This document shows, in pieces, positions 1 to 8,523 of a stretch of 48,934 nucleotides of DNA. The stretch's first letter is position 1. Each line of letters begins with the position of its first letter. Both the position numbers and the translations under genes were made by a program. The DNA lies in assembly GCA_025458025.1 (NCBI GenBank), contig JALOTF010000007.1, forward strand, positions 1-48,934. The letters are read 5' to 3'. The DNA is from Beijerinckiaceae bacterium (GTDB taxonomy: Bacteria; Pseudomonadota; Alphaproteobacteria; Rhizobiales; Beijerinckiaceae). Below the pieces are notes generated by a model. The model had not been told where the DNA came from. It made no database searches and worked only from the letters and a program-made list of their open reading frames with translations.

Positions 1-522
1 CCTCGGCATAATCCTCGGCGAGCTTGCCCGGCGAGCGCACGAGCCTGTCGCCCTGTCGGGGGGAAGCCTTGTCAGGGTTCGAGCAGAACATCGGGAGATT
101 GCGCGCCCGCGCGCCCGCAAGCAATGGCACTAGGGTGGAGTCCCCGACATCATCATCCGGCAAGCCCATCAGCAGGATGCCATCCGCCTCGGTGATATCG
201 GTCACGAAGGTCAGCCCCGGAAGCTCGGCGGCCCATTTCATCGCATCATCCGGCGCTGCGGTGATCGCGAAAAGCCGGCGGGACCCGGGAAAACGCCCGG
301 CCTCGAAATCACGCCAGAGCGCCTCGCCTTGGGCGCGCTGCGCTTGCCGGAATTCGAGAGCACTGCGAGGCGTGCCGGGCCATCGGCCAGCGCCTCCATC
401 GCAGCAATCGCACCGGGATAGGCCGTGCTGCCATTATGCAGCACGCCCCATTGATCGAACACGATGGCATCGAATTCGCCGGCAATATCCCTTAGCGAGG
501 CGAGGTGACGCAAGGCGATCAC
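1..522 (-). pseudogene. HAD-superfamily class IIA hydrolase, frameshifted and cut by the window edge
   Basis: The start is a GTG at 522 that overlaps the stop of the upstream hydrolase gene (GTGA). The N-terminus has the HAD motif I region (FDAIVFDQWGVLHNG) and the motif II serine context (LAVLSNSGKR), as in the TIGR01459-type HAD proteins. After LSNSGKR (about 360-340) this frame becomes nonsense, while the family pattern resumes one frame over at about 331 (QGEALWRDFEAGRF) and stays open to base 1, with late-family features such as GILLMGLPDDD and FCSNPDKASPRQG. Roughly 20 codons that normally lie between the two blocks are absent, so a deletion that is not a multiple of three seems to have joined them. 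It is read as a pseudogene or an assembly error; the C-terminus lies outside the window. Confidence 0.75.
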
Positions 523-1394
523 CTTTTGCGCGAACGGGCCGAATTGGTCGCTGCGCCAGCCGGCATATCCCCGAAATAGAAGTGGAGGCCGGGAATATGC
601 TTGCGCCGCTCGCGCATCTTCATGCCGGGGAAGGGATAGACCTCGCTGATGCCGCAGGCCTCGTCATGGCACGGCAGAATGTAATCCGCCCGCTTGTCGA
701 TCTCCTCGACCGACCGCCAGCCATCCACCGAATTCACGAAGCGCGCGGGTACCCAGTAGCGCCACTTCTCTTCCTCGTTGGGCTCAAGATTGCGCGCCTG
801 GAAGATAGCATCGCCGACAATCACGATGTCGCCGGCTGTGGTCGCCACCGTCACCGCCATGTGGCCCACGGAATGGCCCGGCGTGTGGAACATGGTGATG
901 CCCGGCAGCACCTCGGTCTCGTCATCGATCATCTCGAAGGCGCAGCCGGAATAGGCCGGCTCGATGCCGAGGATCGGCGATTCATAGGTGCGGTAGTAAA
1001 GGGGCAGGGGGTTGTAGGCCATCTCGATTTCCGCGCGCGGCGCGATGTAGCGCGCATTGCGGAATTCCTTCATGTTCTGAACATGATCCCAGTGGAGATG
1101 GGTGAAGATGATGGCGTCGATCTCATCCGGATGGACGCCCAGCTTCTCCTGAAGGTGCTTGTGCACCTCGGTGCAGCCGCGCTTCTCGCATTTGTGATGG
1201 TACTTCGTGGCGCGCGCCTCGTCGCAGAGGCCGGTATCGATCAGGATCTTGTGCTCGCCGGTATCGACATAGAAGCAATAGACCGGATTCCAGATTTTTT
1301 TGCCGGCCGGGCCCTTCCAGAAAATGTAGGTGCCAAGATCGGCTTCCAGCCAGCCGGTGTTGATCGGGTAGATTTTGGTTTCGGCAACGCCCAT
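519..1394 (-). CDS. Metallo-beta-lactamase-fold hydrolase, N-acyl homoserine lactonase-like
   Basis: The product is 291 aa and cytoplasmic (no signal peptide). It has the binuclear zinc motif THLHWDH (residues 98-104), then the later ligands in FHTPGHSVGH, VGDAIFQ and LPCHDE, the order found in the lactonase-like branch of the metallo-beta-lactamase superfamily. The frame is open further upstream to 1463, but the ATG at 1394 is chosen because AGGAG lies just before it and the protein then begins at the domain start (MGVAETKIYP). The stop overlaps the start of the HAD gene by 4 bp, so the two are probably coupled. A GntR gene lies upstream on the same strand. Substrate is unknown: many family members cleave other lactones or esters, so quorum quenching is only one option. 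Confidence 0.85.
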   Translation of the reverse strand: MGVAETKIYPINTGWLEADLGTYIFWKGPAGKKIWNPVYCFYVDTGEHKILIDTGLCDEARATKYHHKCEKRGCTEVHKHLQEKLGVHPDEIDAIIFTHLHWDHVQNMKEFRNARYIAPRAEIEMAYNPLPLYYRTYESPILGIEPAYSGCAFEMIDDETEVLPGITMFHTPGHSVGHMAVTVATTAGDIVIVGDAIFQARNLEPNEEEKWRYWVPARFVNSVDGWRSVEEIDKRADYILPCHDEACGISEVYPFPGMKMRERRKHIPGLHFYFGDMPAGAATNSARSRKR

Positions 1395-1416
1395 CGCAGT
1401 CTCCTTGGATGGAAGC

Positions 1417-1450
1417 GTTGTATACGAACTGAAATTTCTGTCTACAAAAA
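1417..1450. promoter_or_regulatory. Putative GntR operator/promoter before the hydrolase gene
   Basis: This AT-richer stretch lies between the GntR gene and the hydrolase start. It contains GTTGTATACGAAC (1417-1429) and, on the same strand, TCTGTCTACAAAAA nearby. The TTGTATAC core resembles operators of FCD-type GntR regulators and matches a second site at 2229-2243 upstream of the GntR gene. It is a candidate only; binding is inferred from the shared motif and position. Confidence 0.4.
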
Positions 1451-1485
1451 TCTGAAATTGCATCCAGGGAGGCGCAAGGGAGGCC

Positions 1486-2136
1486 TCAGTTCAGTGCCAG
1501 GACGCGCAGGAAGCTCGCCGTCATGTGTCGCCGCATGCCGTCGGATGCACGTTCCGAATCGGCGGAGAAAATGGTCTGGAGCAGTTCCTCGTGGCTCGTG
1601 GCCGAGGCGACGAGATCCTCGCGCGTGGCGAATTTCTTCGCGCGGAACGGGCCGGTGCGCCGACGGAAATCAACGGCCAAAGCCTCGATATAGATGTTCC
1701 GCGTGGCCCGGTAGATCAGGAAATGCAGCGCCTCATTGGCCTTGAGGTAGCGCAGGCGATCGCCCGTAGCGGCGGCGGCCACGCATTCGGCCTGCGCTTT
1801 TTCCAGCTCCGAGCGGGCGAGAAGCGTGAGGCGCTGGGCGGCGAGGCCCGCGCAGAGCGCTTCAATTTCATGCATGGCTTCAAACATTTGCGCGAGTTCT
1901 TCGCGGCTGTATTGCGCCACGCGCACGCCCCGCTTCTCGCCTGTCACGAGCACGCCTTGCGCGGTTAGACGATTGAGGGCCTCACGCACCGGTGTGCGGG
2001 ATACGCCAAATCGTTCGGCGAGCCGTGTCTCATCAAGCCGCGCGCCCGGCTCCAGTTCGCCGATGGCGATATCCTCCAGCAGAGCCTGCTCGATGCGTGC
2101 GGCGGATGATTCCCGGCCTGAATTCGCAGTGTCCAT
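1486..2136 (-). CDS. GntR-family transcriptional regulator, FCD subfamily
   Basis: The product is 216 aa. The N-terminal winged helix (about residues 10-75) shows the usual GntR pattern GELEPGARLDETRLAERFGVSRTPVREAL. The rest is an all-helical FCD ligand-binding domain with conserved histidines (ALHFLIYRA, HEELLQTI, MRRHMTA) that commonly coordinate a metal. The ATG at 2136 is preceded by GAGGATCGGG. The gene sits between the hydrolase/HAD pair (same strand) and a divergent ABC sugar-uptake operon, and similar TTGTATAC-like sites lie on both sides, so it probably controls both. The ligand is likely a sugar acid or other carboxylate carried by the transporter; this is inference from the family. 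Confidence 0.9.
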   Translation of the reverse strand: MDTANSGRESSAARIEQALLEDIAIGELEPGARLDETRLAERFGVSRTPVREALNRLTAQGVLVTGEKRGVRVAQYSREELAQMFEAMHEIEALCAGLAAQRLTLLARSELEKAQAECVAAAATGDRLRYLKANEALHFLIYRATRNIYIEALAVDFRRRTGPFRAKKFATREDLVASATSHEELLQTIFSADSERASDGMRRHMTASFLRVLALN

Positions 2137-2207
2137 CGCGGTTTTCCCGATCCTCTATCGCCTTCTGGATAGCATGATCGGAGGGGCGCTCCAAGCCTCC
2201 GTTTCGT

Positions 2208-2260
2208 AATTGCATAAATAAACTTGACTTTGCATACAAAATGAACTTCCCTCCTGTCAG
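2208..2260 (+). promoter_or_regulatory. Divergent promoter/operator region of the GntR gene and the ABC operon
   Basis: An AT-rich island lies between the GntR start (2136) and the ATPase gene (2304). It contains TTTGCATACAAAATG (2229-2243), whose reverse complement carries TTTGTATGC, close to the TTGTATAC site at 1417-1429. On the plus strand TTGCAT (2210-2215) followed 17 nt later by CATACA gives a possible -35/-10 pair, and TTGACT (2224-2229) is an alternative -35. No experimental support; the repeated motif is the main evidence. Confidence 0.45.
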
Positions 2261-2303
2261 ACCAAGAAGCAAGCGGCCGCGCTGATCGGCCGTGGGAGTG
2301 AAT

Positions 2304-3383
2304 ATGCCCGAGATCCGGATCGAGAACCTCCGCAAGGCGTATGGCGAGCACGCCGTCATCGAGGGGCTCAATCTCGAAATGGCCGACGGCGAGTTCACGG
2401 TGCTGGTCGGCCCCTCGGGCTGCGGAAAATCCACCACGCTGCGCATGATTGCCGGGCTCGAATCCTGTTCGGGCGGCGCGATCCTGATCGATGGGCGCGA
2501 TGTGACGCATCTCGAGCCCAAGGAGCGCGGGCTCGCCATGGTGTTCCAGGATTACGCGCTCTACCCGCACATGAATGTTGCGAAGAACATGTCCTTCGCG
2601 TTGCGCCTTGCGCGCTACCCCGCCGCCGAGATCGACAAGAGGGTGCGCGAGGTCGCGCGCACGCTTGATCTCACGCCCTATCTCGATCGCAAACCCGGCG
2701 AACTGTCTGGCGGGCAGCGCCAGCGCGTGGCGATGGGCCGGGCGCTAGTGCGCGATGCCGGCACCTTCCTGTTCGATGAGCCGCTCTCGAACCTCGATGC
2801 CAAGCTGCGCGGCCATATGCGTGCGGAACTCGCGCTGATGAGTCGCCGCATCCGCAAGAACATGATCTATGTTACGCATGATCAGGTCGAGGCGATGACC
2901 CTCGGCGACCGCATCGTCGTGATGCGCCACGGCAAGATCATGCAGGCGGGCTCGCCCGAGGAGCTTTACCGCCGCCCGGCGAACCGCTTCGTGGCGGGGT
3001 TTATCGGTTCGCCCACCATGAATTTCCTGAAGGCTGATCTCGTGGCCGAGGGGGATCGGGTGGTGGCAGTGGGGCAGGGCTTTCGTTTTCCCTTCGCGGC
3101 CGAGCGCAGTGCGGCGCTGCGTTCCTTCGTCGGGCGCGCGGTGGATGTAGGCATCCGCCCGTCGGGCTTCATCGCCTCCGAAGCGCCCGATGCGCTGCAA
3201 CTGCCGGTCATCCTGTCGGAATATCTCGGCGCGCAATCGATCATCATCTCGGAATTGGGCGGCGCGCGCATCGCCATCGAGGTCAACGCGCCGCAACCGC
3301 TGACGGTGGGCGGAACGCGCGGTTTCGAGGTCGCTGCGGATGGCATTCATCTGTTTGATTCAAAAACCGAAAACGCACTCTGA
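2304..3383 (+). CDS. ABC transporter ATP-binding protein, CUT1 sugar type (MalK/UgpC-like)
   Basis: The product is 359 aa, the usual length of the MalK/UgpC family. It has Walker A GPSGCGKST (about residues 37-45), the signature LSGGQRQR, Walker B FLFDEPLSNLD, the switch histidine in YVTHDQVEAM, and a C-terminal TOBE-type regulatory region from about residue 240. The ATG at 2304 is preferred over an in-frame GTG at 2292 because GGGAG lies 5 nt upstream of it. It is the first gene of an operon with a binding protein and two permeases, so it energises that importer, though MalK-type ATPases can serve several transporters. Confidence 0.92.
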   Translation: MPEIRIENLRKAYGEHAVIEGLNLEMADGEFTVLVGPSGCGKSTTLRMIAGLESCSGGAILIDGRDVTHLEPKERGLAMVFQDYALYPHMNVAKNMSFALRLARYPAAEIDKRVREVARTLDLTPYLDRKPGELSGGQRQRVAMGRALVRDAGTFLFDEPLSNLDAKLRGHMRAELALMSRRIRKNMIYVTHDQVEAMTLGDRIVVMRHGKIMQAGSPEELYRRPANRFVAGFIGSPTMNFLKADLVAEGDRVVAVGQGFRFPFAAERSAALRSFVGRAVDVGIRPSGFIASEAPDALQLPVILSEYLGAQSIIISELGGARIAIEVNAPQPLTVGGTRGFEVAADGIHLFDSKTENAL

Positions 3384-3435
3384 TCACAACCCCAAAAGAC
3401 GCCCGGACCGGGCGCTGTTTCACAGGGAGGAATAG

Positions 3436-4770
3436 ATGGGTTTCATGCGATCCATGACGGCGGGGCTGGCGCTTGCCGCAGCCTGCGCCACGGGGGCTCT
3501 GGCCTCCGATGCGGCCTACAAGCCCTTTGCGGGCACGAAGCTGGTCGTGAATTTCCCCTCGCACCCGCATTACACGGCCGTGCGCAAGGTGCTGCCGGAA
3601 TTCACGAAGCAGACCGGAATCCAGGTGGAAGTCGACCAGCTCGAATTCCTGAAGATGCGCGAAAAGCAGACGCTCGAACTCACCAAGGCGCGCGGCGATT
3701 ACGATCTCATCTCCTATGTCGTGTTTTCCAAGGCGGATTACGTCTACGCGGATCAGCTGGAGAACCTCGCTCGCTACTTCATGAATCCGAAGCTGGCGGA
3801 TCCGAATTACGCCGCCGAGGATCTGATTGACGGCTATGTGCAGAATATCGGCGTGGCCGGCGGCAAGAAGGGCTACCTGCCGGGGCCGACCGGCTCGCTC
3901 TATGGCGTGCCCTTCGGTGCGGAAACCTCGGTGCTTTATTACCGCAAGGACATTTTCGAGAAGCACAAGCTGACGCCCCCGAAGACCTATACCGAGTTCC
4001 TCGATCTCGCCTGCAAGATCCCGCAGATCGAGCCGGGCATGGGCGGTGTCGCCATCCGCGCGGCTTCCGGCCATCACGCCGCGCATGCCTTCCTGCTGCA
4101 TCTCGCGCCGCTCGGCGGACGCATTTTCGACGACCAGTGGAACCCGATCCTGAATAACGACAAGGGCATCGCGGCTGCGGCTGCACTGAAGAAGATGGTT
4201 GATTGCGGCGTGAAGGGCAGCACCGTGTTCGGCCCGGCGGAAGCGGCGGCTTCCTTCGCGCAGGGCAGTTCGGCGATGTTCCTCGACAGCACGGTTTATG
4301 CCGCAGGCTTCGAGAACCCGGCGAACAGCAAGGTCGTGGGGCGCGTGGGCTGGGTGCCGCATCCGGCCGGCGTGCGGGCCGGCTCGCAGACCGGCGGTTT
4401 CGGCATCGCCATCCCCAAGAACGCGAAGAACAAGGACGCGGCCTTCCTGCTGCTCCAGTGGCTGACCTCGAAAGAGGCCGACCTCAAGATCGCGCTCGAA
4501 GGCGGCAATCCCTCGCGTTACTCCACCCACAAGGATGCGACGCTCAACGCGAAATTCCCCTTCTCTGCCGCCTTTGGCGAAGCCTTGAAGGATGCTGACC
4601 CGGATTGGCGCCCGATCATCCCGCCGTGGGGCAAGATCAACGCGGATCTCGGCACGACGCTCTCGAAGGTGCTGACCGAGAATGCCGACATCAAGGCGAG
4701 TCTCGATGGCGTGGCAGAGCGCACCCGGGCCGAAATGCAGGCCGCCGGCTACTACACCTGGCGGAAGTAA
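3436..4770 (+). CDS. Sugar ABC transporter substrate-binding protein (family 1)
   Basis: The product is 444 aa with a Sec signal peptide (residues 1-24, ending ALAS-DA). The mature part has the family 1 binding-protein layout: TKLVVNFPSHPHY at the N-terminus, YGVPFGAETSVLYYRKDIFEK in the hinge area, and GGFGIAIPKNAKNKDAAFLLLQWL near the C-terminus. A strong AGGGAGG lies before the ATG. A short inverted repeat (CGCCCGG-A-CCGGGCG, 3400-3414) precedes the gene and a large stem-loop follows it. It delivers substrate to the two permeases downstream. The substrate is not determinable from sequence; the neighbouring aldolase suggests a carbohydrate or sugar acid. Confidence 0.92.
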   Translation: MGFMRSMTAGLALAAACATGALASDAAYKPFAGTKLVVNFPSHPHYTAVRKVLPEFTKQTGIQVEVDQLEFLKMREKQTLELTKARGDYDLISYVVFSKADYVYADQLENLARYFMNPKLADPNYAAEDLIDGYVQNIGVAGGKKGYLPGPTGSLYGVPFGAETSVLYYRKDIFEKHKLTPPKTYTEFLDLACKIPQIEPGMGGVAIRAASGHHAAHAFLLHLAPLGGRIFDDQWNPILNNDKGIAAAAALKKMVDCGVKGSTVFGPAEAAASFAQGSSAMFLDSTVYAAGFENPANSKVVGRVGWVPHPAGVRAGSQTGGFGIAIPKNAKNKDAAFLLLQWLTSKEADLKIALEGGNPSRYSTHKDATLNAKFPFSAAFGEALKDADPDWRPIIPPWGKINADLGTTLSKVLTENADIKASLDGVAERTRAEMQAAGYYTWRK

Positions 4771-4780
4771 AAAGCTCCCA

Positions 4781-4819
4781 AGGGGAGGGGTGCGCCGGTT
4801 GCCGGCGTGCTCCTCTCCT
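4781..4819 (+). repeat. Long stem-loop after the CUT1 binding-protein gene
   Basis: Bases 4781-4798 pair with 4802-4819 to give an 18-bp stem (with a few G-U pairs) closed by a 3-nt loop (TTG). There is no T-run, so it is not a classical terminator. It lies between the binding-protein stop and the first permease and probably protects the upstream mRNA end, or lets part of transcription stop, giving more binding protein than permease. Confidence 0.7.
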
Positions 4820-4905
4820 GGGGTGTGAGGCCTTGCCGGCAAGCCCGCAACCGTCGGGCCTCACCATTCTCCCGTGACTTGCACGCGTAATCGGAAGGCA
4901 GGATC

Positions 4906-5823
4906 GTGAACGCCTCGACGGCCAACCGGCTGACCCCTTACCTGTTTCTGGCGCCGGCAGGCGTGATCCTGCTTGGCGCGCTAATCTACCCGATCGGCTA
5001 CGTGATCTATGCGAGCTTCCTCGACTGGAACCCGAGCCAGCGCATTGGTGAGGCTGCCTTTGTCGGCCTGAAGAACTACAAGAAGCTGCTGGGCGATGGA
5101 GCCTTCCGCGAGAGCCTGTGGGTCACGCTGAAATTCGCGGCCGTGGTGGTCAGCGCCGAGATGGTGCTGGGCGTGGGCCTCGCCCTGCTGCTCGACCGCA
5201 AGATGCGCGGCATGTCGATCCTGCGCACACTCTTCATCCTGCCGATGATGATCGCGCCGATCGTGGTGGGCCTGATGTGGCGCTACATGTATCACCCGAC
5301 GATCGGCATCTTCAATCGCACGCTGGTCTCGCTGGGGTTTGAGCCCGTGCCGTGGCTCTCCGATGCGAACTGGGCGTTTGCGGCGGTGGTCATCGCCGAT
5401 ATCTGGCAATGGACGCCGTTCATCTTCATCCTGTCGCTGGCAGCCCTGCAATCGCTGCCGCGCTCTGCACTGGAAGCCGCGCGCATTGATGGCGCGACCG
5501 GCTGGCAGACGATCCTCTACATCAAGCTGCCGCTGATGTTGCCGGTTCTAATTGTGACGATGCTGCTGCGGCTCATCGATGCCTTCAAGGTGCTGGAAGT
5601 CATCCTCGTAATGACCAATGGCGGGCCGGGCCTTGCGACGGAAATCCTGTCGCTGCGCATCAATCGCACGGCATCCGAATTCCGCGCGTTGGGTGAGGCG
5701 GCGGCGATGTCGAACATCCTGCTCATGGTGCTGATGAGTCTCACGCTCGCGATGTTCCTCTACACCAAGGCCATGGAAGCCCGCGCACGCGCCATGCGCA
5801 GCCAGAATGACGAGGAGGCGTGA
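4906..5823 (+). CDS. Sugar ABC transporter permease (MalF/UgpA type)
   Basis: The product is 305 aa with about six hydrophobic segments beginning at LTPYLFLAPAGVILLGALIYPIGYVIY. The cytoplasmic EAA loop, which contacts the ATPase, is visible as SALEAARIDGATGWQTILYIKLPLMLP (about residues 188-214). Start is GTG at 4906 with AAGGCAGGA upstream. The stop at 5821-5823 lies one base from the start of the partner permease. It forms the heterodimeric membrane channel of the importer with the next gene. Confidence 0.9.
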   Translation: MNASTANRLTPYLFLAPAGVILLGALIYPIGYVIYASFLDWNPSQRIGEAAFVGLKNYKKLLGDGAFRESLWVTLKFAAVVVSAEMVLGVGLALLLDRKMRGMSILRTLFILPMMIAPIVVGLMWRYMYHPTIGIFNRTLVSLGFEPVPWLSDANWAFAAVVIADIWQWTPFIFILSLAALQSLPRSALEAARIDGATGWQTILYIKLPLMLPVLIVTMLLRLIDAFKVLEVILVMTNGGPGLATEILSLRINRTASEFRALGEAAAMSNILLMVLMSLTLAMFLYTKAMEARARAMRSQNDEEA

Positions 5824-5824
5824 G

Positions 5825-6688
5825 ATGGCACGCGAACGCCAGAACCCGCTCTTCTACATGCTGCTGGTGATGCTCGTGATTATGGCCGTCGGGCCGATCC
5901 TGCTGATGCTCGCGACATCGCTGAAGCTCAATGTGGACATCATGTCCGACCGGTCGAGCCTGATCTTCATGCCGACCCTGCGGAACTACGAGGCCGCGCT
6001 CTGCAACCTGCTCTGGTATGAGCCGAAAAGCGTGGATTTCTGCGATCCCACCTTCGGGCGGGCGCTGGTGAACTCGCTGATTATCTGCCTGATTTCCACT
6101 GTGCTCACGCTCGTCATCGGCTGCATGGCTGCCTATGCGCTGGTGCGTTTCCGCTTCATGGGGCGTGATGCGGTGTCGCTCTCCACGCTGCTGATGCGTA
6201 TGATCCCGCCCGCGGTTTTGCTCGTGCCGGTCTTCGGCATCTGGACCTTCCAGTATGGCATTGCCGGCACGCGCTACGGTATCATCCTGATCTATGTCGC
6301 GATGAACCTGCCTTTCGTGATCTGGATTCTCCAGAGCTTCATCGTGCAGGTGCCGATCCAGCTGGAGGAAGCCGCGCGGATGGATGGCGCCGGGCCGTTC
6401 CAGGTGTTCTTTCTCGTGGTGCTTCCGCTCATCAAGCCGGGCCTTGCGGCGGCCGCGATCTTTACCTTCCGCATCGGCTGGAACGAGTTCCTGCTGGCCA
6501 ATGCGCTGTCGGATCGCGCGACGCGCACGGTTCCGGTGACCATCGTGAACAGCCTCACCGAATACAACATCGATTGGGGGGTCATCATGGCGACGGGCAT
6601 GCTGCTCGCCATTCCGCCCATCCTTTTCACCTTCTTTGCCTCGCGCCAGATCATCACCGGCATGACCGCCGGGGCCGTGAAGGGCTGA
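5825..6688 (+). CDS. Sugar ABC transporter permease (MalG/UgpE type)
   Basis: The product is 287 aa with about six membrane segments and the EAA loop QLEEAARMDGAGPFQVFFLVVLPLIKPGL (about residues 177-204). The ATG at 5825 is chosen; the frame is open slightly further up, but that part overlaps the preceding gene, and GAGGAGGCG precedes this ATG. Between the first and second membrane segments there is a periplasmic insert with two cysteines (ALCNLLWYEPKSVDFCDPTF), longer than in many MalG proteins. It pairs with the upstream permease. Confidence 0.9.
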   Translation: MARERQNPLFYMLLVMLVIMAVGPILLMLATSLKLNVDIMSDRSSLIFMPTLRNYEAALCNLLWYEPKSVDFCDPTFGRALVNSLIICLISTVLTLVIGCMAAYALVRFRFMGRDAVSLSTLLMRMIPPAVLLVPVFGIWTFQYGIAGTRYGIILIYVAMNLPFVIWILQSFIVQVPIQLEEAARMDGAGPFQVFFLVVLPLIKPGLAAAAIFTFRIGWNEFLLANALSDRATRTVPVTIVNSLTEYNIDWGVIMATGMLLAIPPILFTFFASRQIITGMTAGAVKG

Positions 6689-6692
6689 GGCG

Positions 6693-7826
6693 ATGGCCGA
6701 TATCCTTCTGCTCGCGACGCTCGATACCAAGCGAAGCGAGGCGGCCTACCTCGCCGAGGCCATCGAGCTGCAGGGGCGCAGCGTGGAGATCATCGATCTC
6801 TCGCTCGGCGCAGGGGGAGAGGTCTGGCCCGGTCCACGCAAGCTCGCCCGCATGGCCGAGGTTGCGGAAGCGGCAACTGCGAAGGTCGCAGAAGCCGTGG
6901 GGCAGGGGGCGCTTGCCGCCATTGGCCTTGGTGGTGGCAGCGGCGGCGAGATGATCCTGCGCATCATGGAGGCGCAGCCGATCGACTTTCCGCAGGTTCT
7001 CATCACGACGCTGCCCTTCGATCCACGACCGGCTCTGGCCCGCACCGGTATCGTGCTGGTGCCAACTCTGATCGACTTTGCCGGGCTCAATGCAGCGATG
7101 CGACTGGTGCTCGATCGTGCAGGGGCGATCATTGCGGGGCTCGCCAGCGTTCCGCGCGACCAGTCTTCCCGGCCATCCATCGCGATCTCGGTGCTGGGCG
7201 CGACGCAGGGCGCTGCCGATGCGTTGAATGCCGGCCTTCGCGCCGCTGGGGCCGAAACCGCGATGTTCCATGCCAATGGCTATGGCGGCGCGGCCCTCGT
7301 GCGTTTCGCGCGGGAGGGACGGCTGAACGCCCTCGTTGACCTGACGCCGCATGAACTGACGCGCATCCATCTCGCCGGTGCCCATGTTCCGATGCCGGAT
7401 CGTTTTGCGGTCGCCGCCGAATTGGACCTGCCACAGGTTGTGCTGCCCGGCGGGTTGAACTTTGTCGGCCTCGGAACGCTGGAAAGCCTGCCGGAAATCT
7501 ATCGCCAGCGGCAGCATTACGCGCATTCCGGCTTTTTCACCCATGTGAAGGTAACCGAAGCGGAGATGGCGTCGCTCGCGCGCCTGCTCGCTGGAAACCT
7601 GAACCTTTGCCGTGCGCCCGTGACGATGATCGTCCCGATGGGCGGTTTCTCGCATCAGGATTGCTCCGGCGGCTCAATCGAGGATGAGCCGTTGCGCCGC
7701 GTGTTTCTCGAGGCGTTCCGCGCGGCGGCCAATCCCGCCATCCGCATCGAGACCCTCGATGCCCATATCAACCAGTCTGAAACTGCGGCACGGATCGTCG
7801 CCGCTCTTCAGGCGTCCTTTGCCTGA
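6693..7826 (+). CDS. Tm-1-like ATP-binding domain protein (UPF0261)
   Basis: The product is 377 aa and soluble. It has the start typical of the UPF0261/Tm-1-like family (MADILLLATLDTKRSEAAYL, residues 1-20), the glycine-rich IGLGGGSGGEMILRIME (about residues 72-88) and the C-terminal VPMGGFSHQD block. The family is named after the tomato Tm-1 virus-resistance protein, whose N-terminal domain it resembles; bacterial members lie in sugar-acid and transport operons but their reaction is not established. Here it is 4 nt after the permease and 16 nt before an aldolase, so it is probably an enzyme of the same pathway. Confidence 0.85.
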   Translation: MADILLLATLDTKRSEAAYLAEAIELQGRSVEIIDLSLGAGGEVWPGPRKLARMAEVAEAATAKVAEAVGQGALAAIGLGGGSGGEMILRIMEAQPIDFPQVLITTLPFDPRPALARTGIVLVPTLIDFAGLNAAMRLVLDRAGAIIAGLASVPRDQSSRPSIAISVLGATQGAADALNAGLRAAGAETAMFHANGYGGAALVRFAREGRLNALVDLTPHELTRIHLAGAHVPMPDRFAVAAELDLPQVVLPGGLNFVGLGTLESLPEIYRQRQHYAHSGFFTHVKVTEAEMASLARLLAGNLNLCRAPVTMIVPMGGFSHQDCSGGSIEDEPLRRVFLEAFRAAANPAIRIETLDAHINQSETAARIVAALQASFA

Positions 7827-7842
7827 ATGGCCGGAGTTTTCC

Positions 7843-8508
7843 ATGCTTGATCAAGCCGATATTGCTGCCAAAACCGCTGAATTGATCGCGGCAGCGCGGC
7901 GCTGTTTCGACCTGCGCCTGCAAACCAATGCCGGAGGCAATCTCTCCATCCGTCTCGCTTCGGGCGATGCCATTCTCATCAAGCCGTCGGGCATCGGCTT
8001 CGCCGAATGCACGCCGGAAAACCTGCAGATCGTGCATCTCGACGGGCGGCTCGAGCCATCGCCCTACAAGCCCTCGAAGGATCTCGATTTCCACCTCGAT
8101 CTCTATCGCATCCGGCCGGATATCCGCGCCATCGTGCATTGCCACAGCCCCTGGGCGACGGGCTATGCGAGTGCTGGCCGGGAAATCCCCTGCCTCACGG
8201 TGCAGACCATCGAGAAGATTGGCCGCATGCCGCTGATCCCACTCTCGCCGAATGGCGGTCCGCAGACCGAGATCGAGATCAGCCCGTATTTCCGCGATCC
8301 GAATATCCGCGCAGCAGTGCTTGCCAATCACGGCACGATCGGCGTGGGCAAAACCATGATGGAGGCGCAATATCTCGCCGAGATCATCGAGGAGACGGCG
8401 CATATCGCCTTCGTGCGCGATACCCTGATGGCCGCGCATGGGCAGGCGCAGGCCAATATGCCGACCTTCGGCACGGCGCGGGAAGCGCGACAGGCCATGA
8501 AGGCCTAG
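7843..8508 (+). CDS. Class II aldolase/adducin family protein
   Basis: The product is 221 aa, normal for the fuculose/ribulose-phosphate aldolase family. Features are the phosphate-binding NAGGNLSIRL (residues 29-38), the zinc histidines in VHCHSPWATGY (H99, H101) and NHGTIGVG (H163). The acid normally found as Glu after the PSS motif is Asp here (KPSKD, D80). The start is the ATG at 7843, preceded by CCGGAG; the open frame extends upstream only inside the previous gene. Last gene of the ABC/Tm-1-like operon. It likely does a retro-aldol cleavage or epimerisation of a sugar phosphate or sugar acid; there is no kinase next to it, so the phosphorylation step is unexplained. Confidence 0.85.
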   Translation: MLDQADIAAKTAELIAAARRCFDLRLQTNAGGNLSIRLASGDAILIKPSGIGFAECTPENLQIVHLDGRLEPSPYKPSKDLDFHLDLYRIRPDIRAIVHCHSPWATGYASAGREIPCLTVQTIEKIGRMPLIPLSPNGGPQTEIEISPYFRDPNIRAAVLANHGTIGVGKTMMEAQYLAEIIEETAHIAFVRDTLMAAHGQAQANMPTFGTAREARQAMKA

Positions 8509-8523
8509 TTCGCGCGCGGCACC

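Noticed and set aside
519-1394. Calling the metallo-beta-lactamase-fold protein a quorum-quenching lactonase
   Set aside because: The motifs fit, but the same set occurs in many hydrolases and there is no quorum-sensing gene nearby; the sugar-uptake context suggests another lactone.
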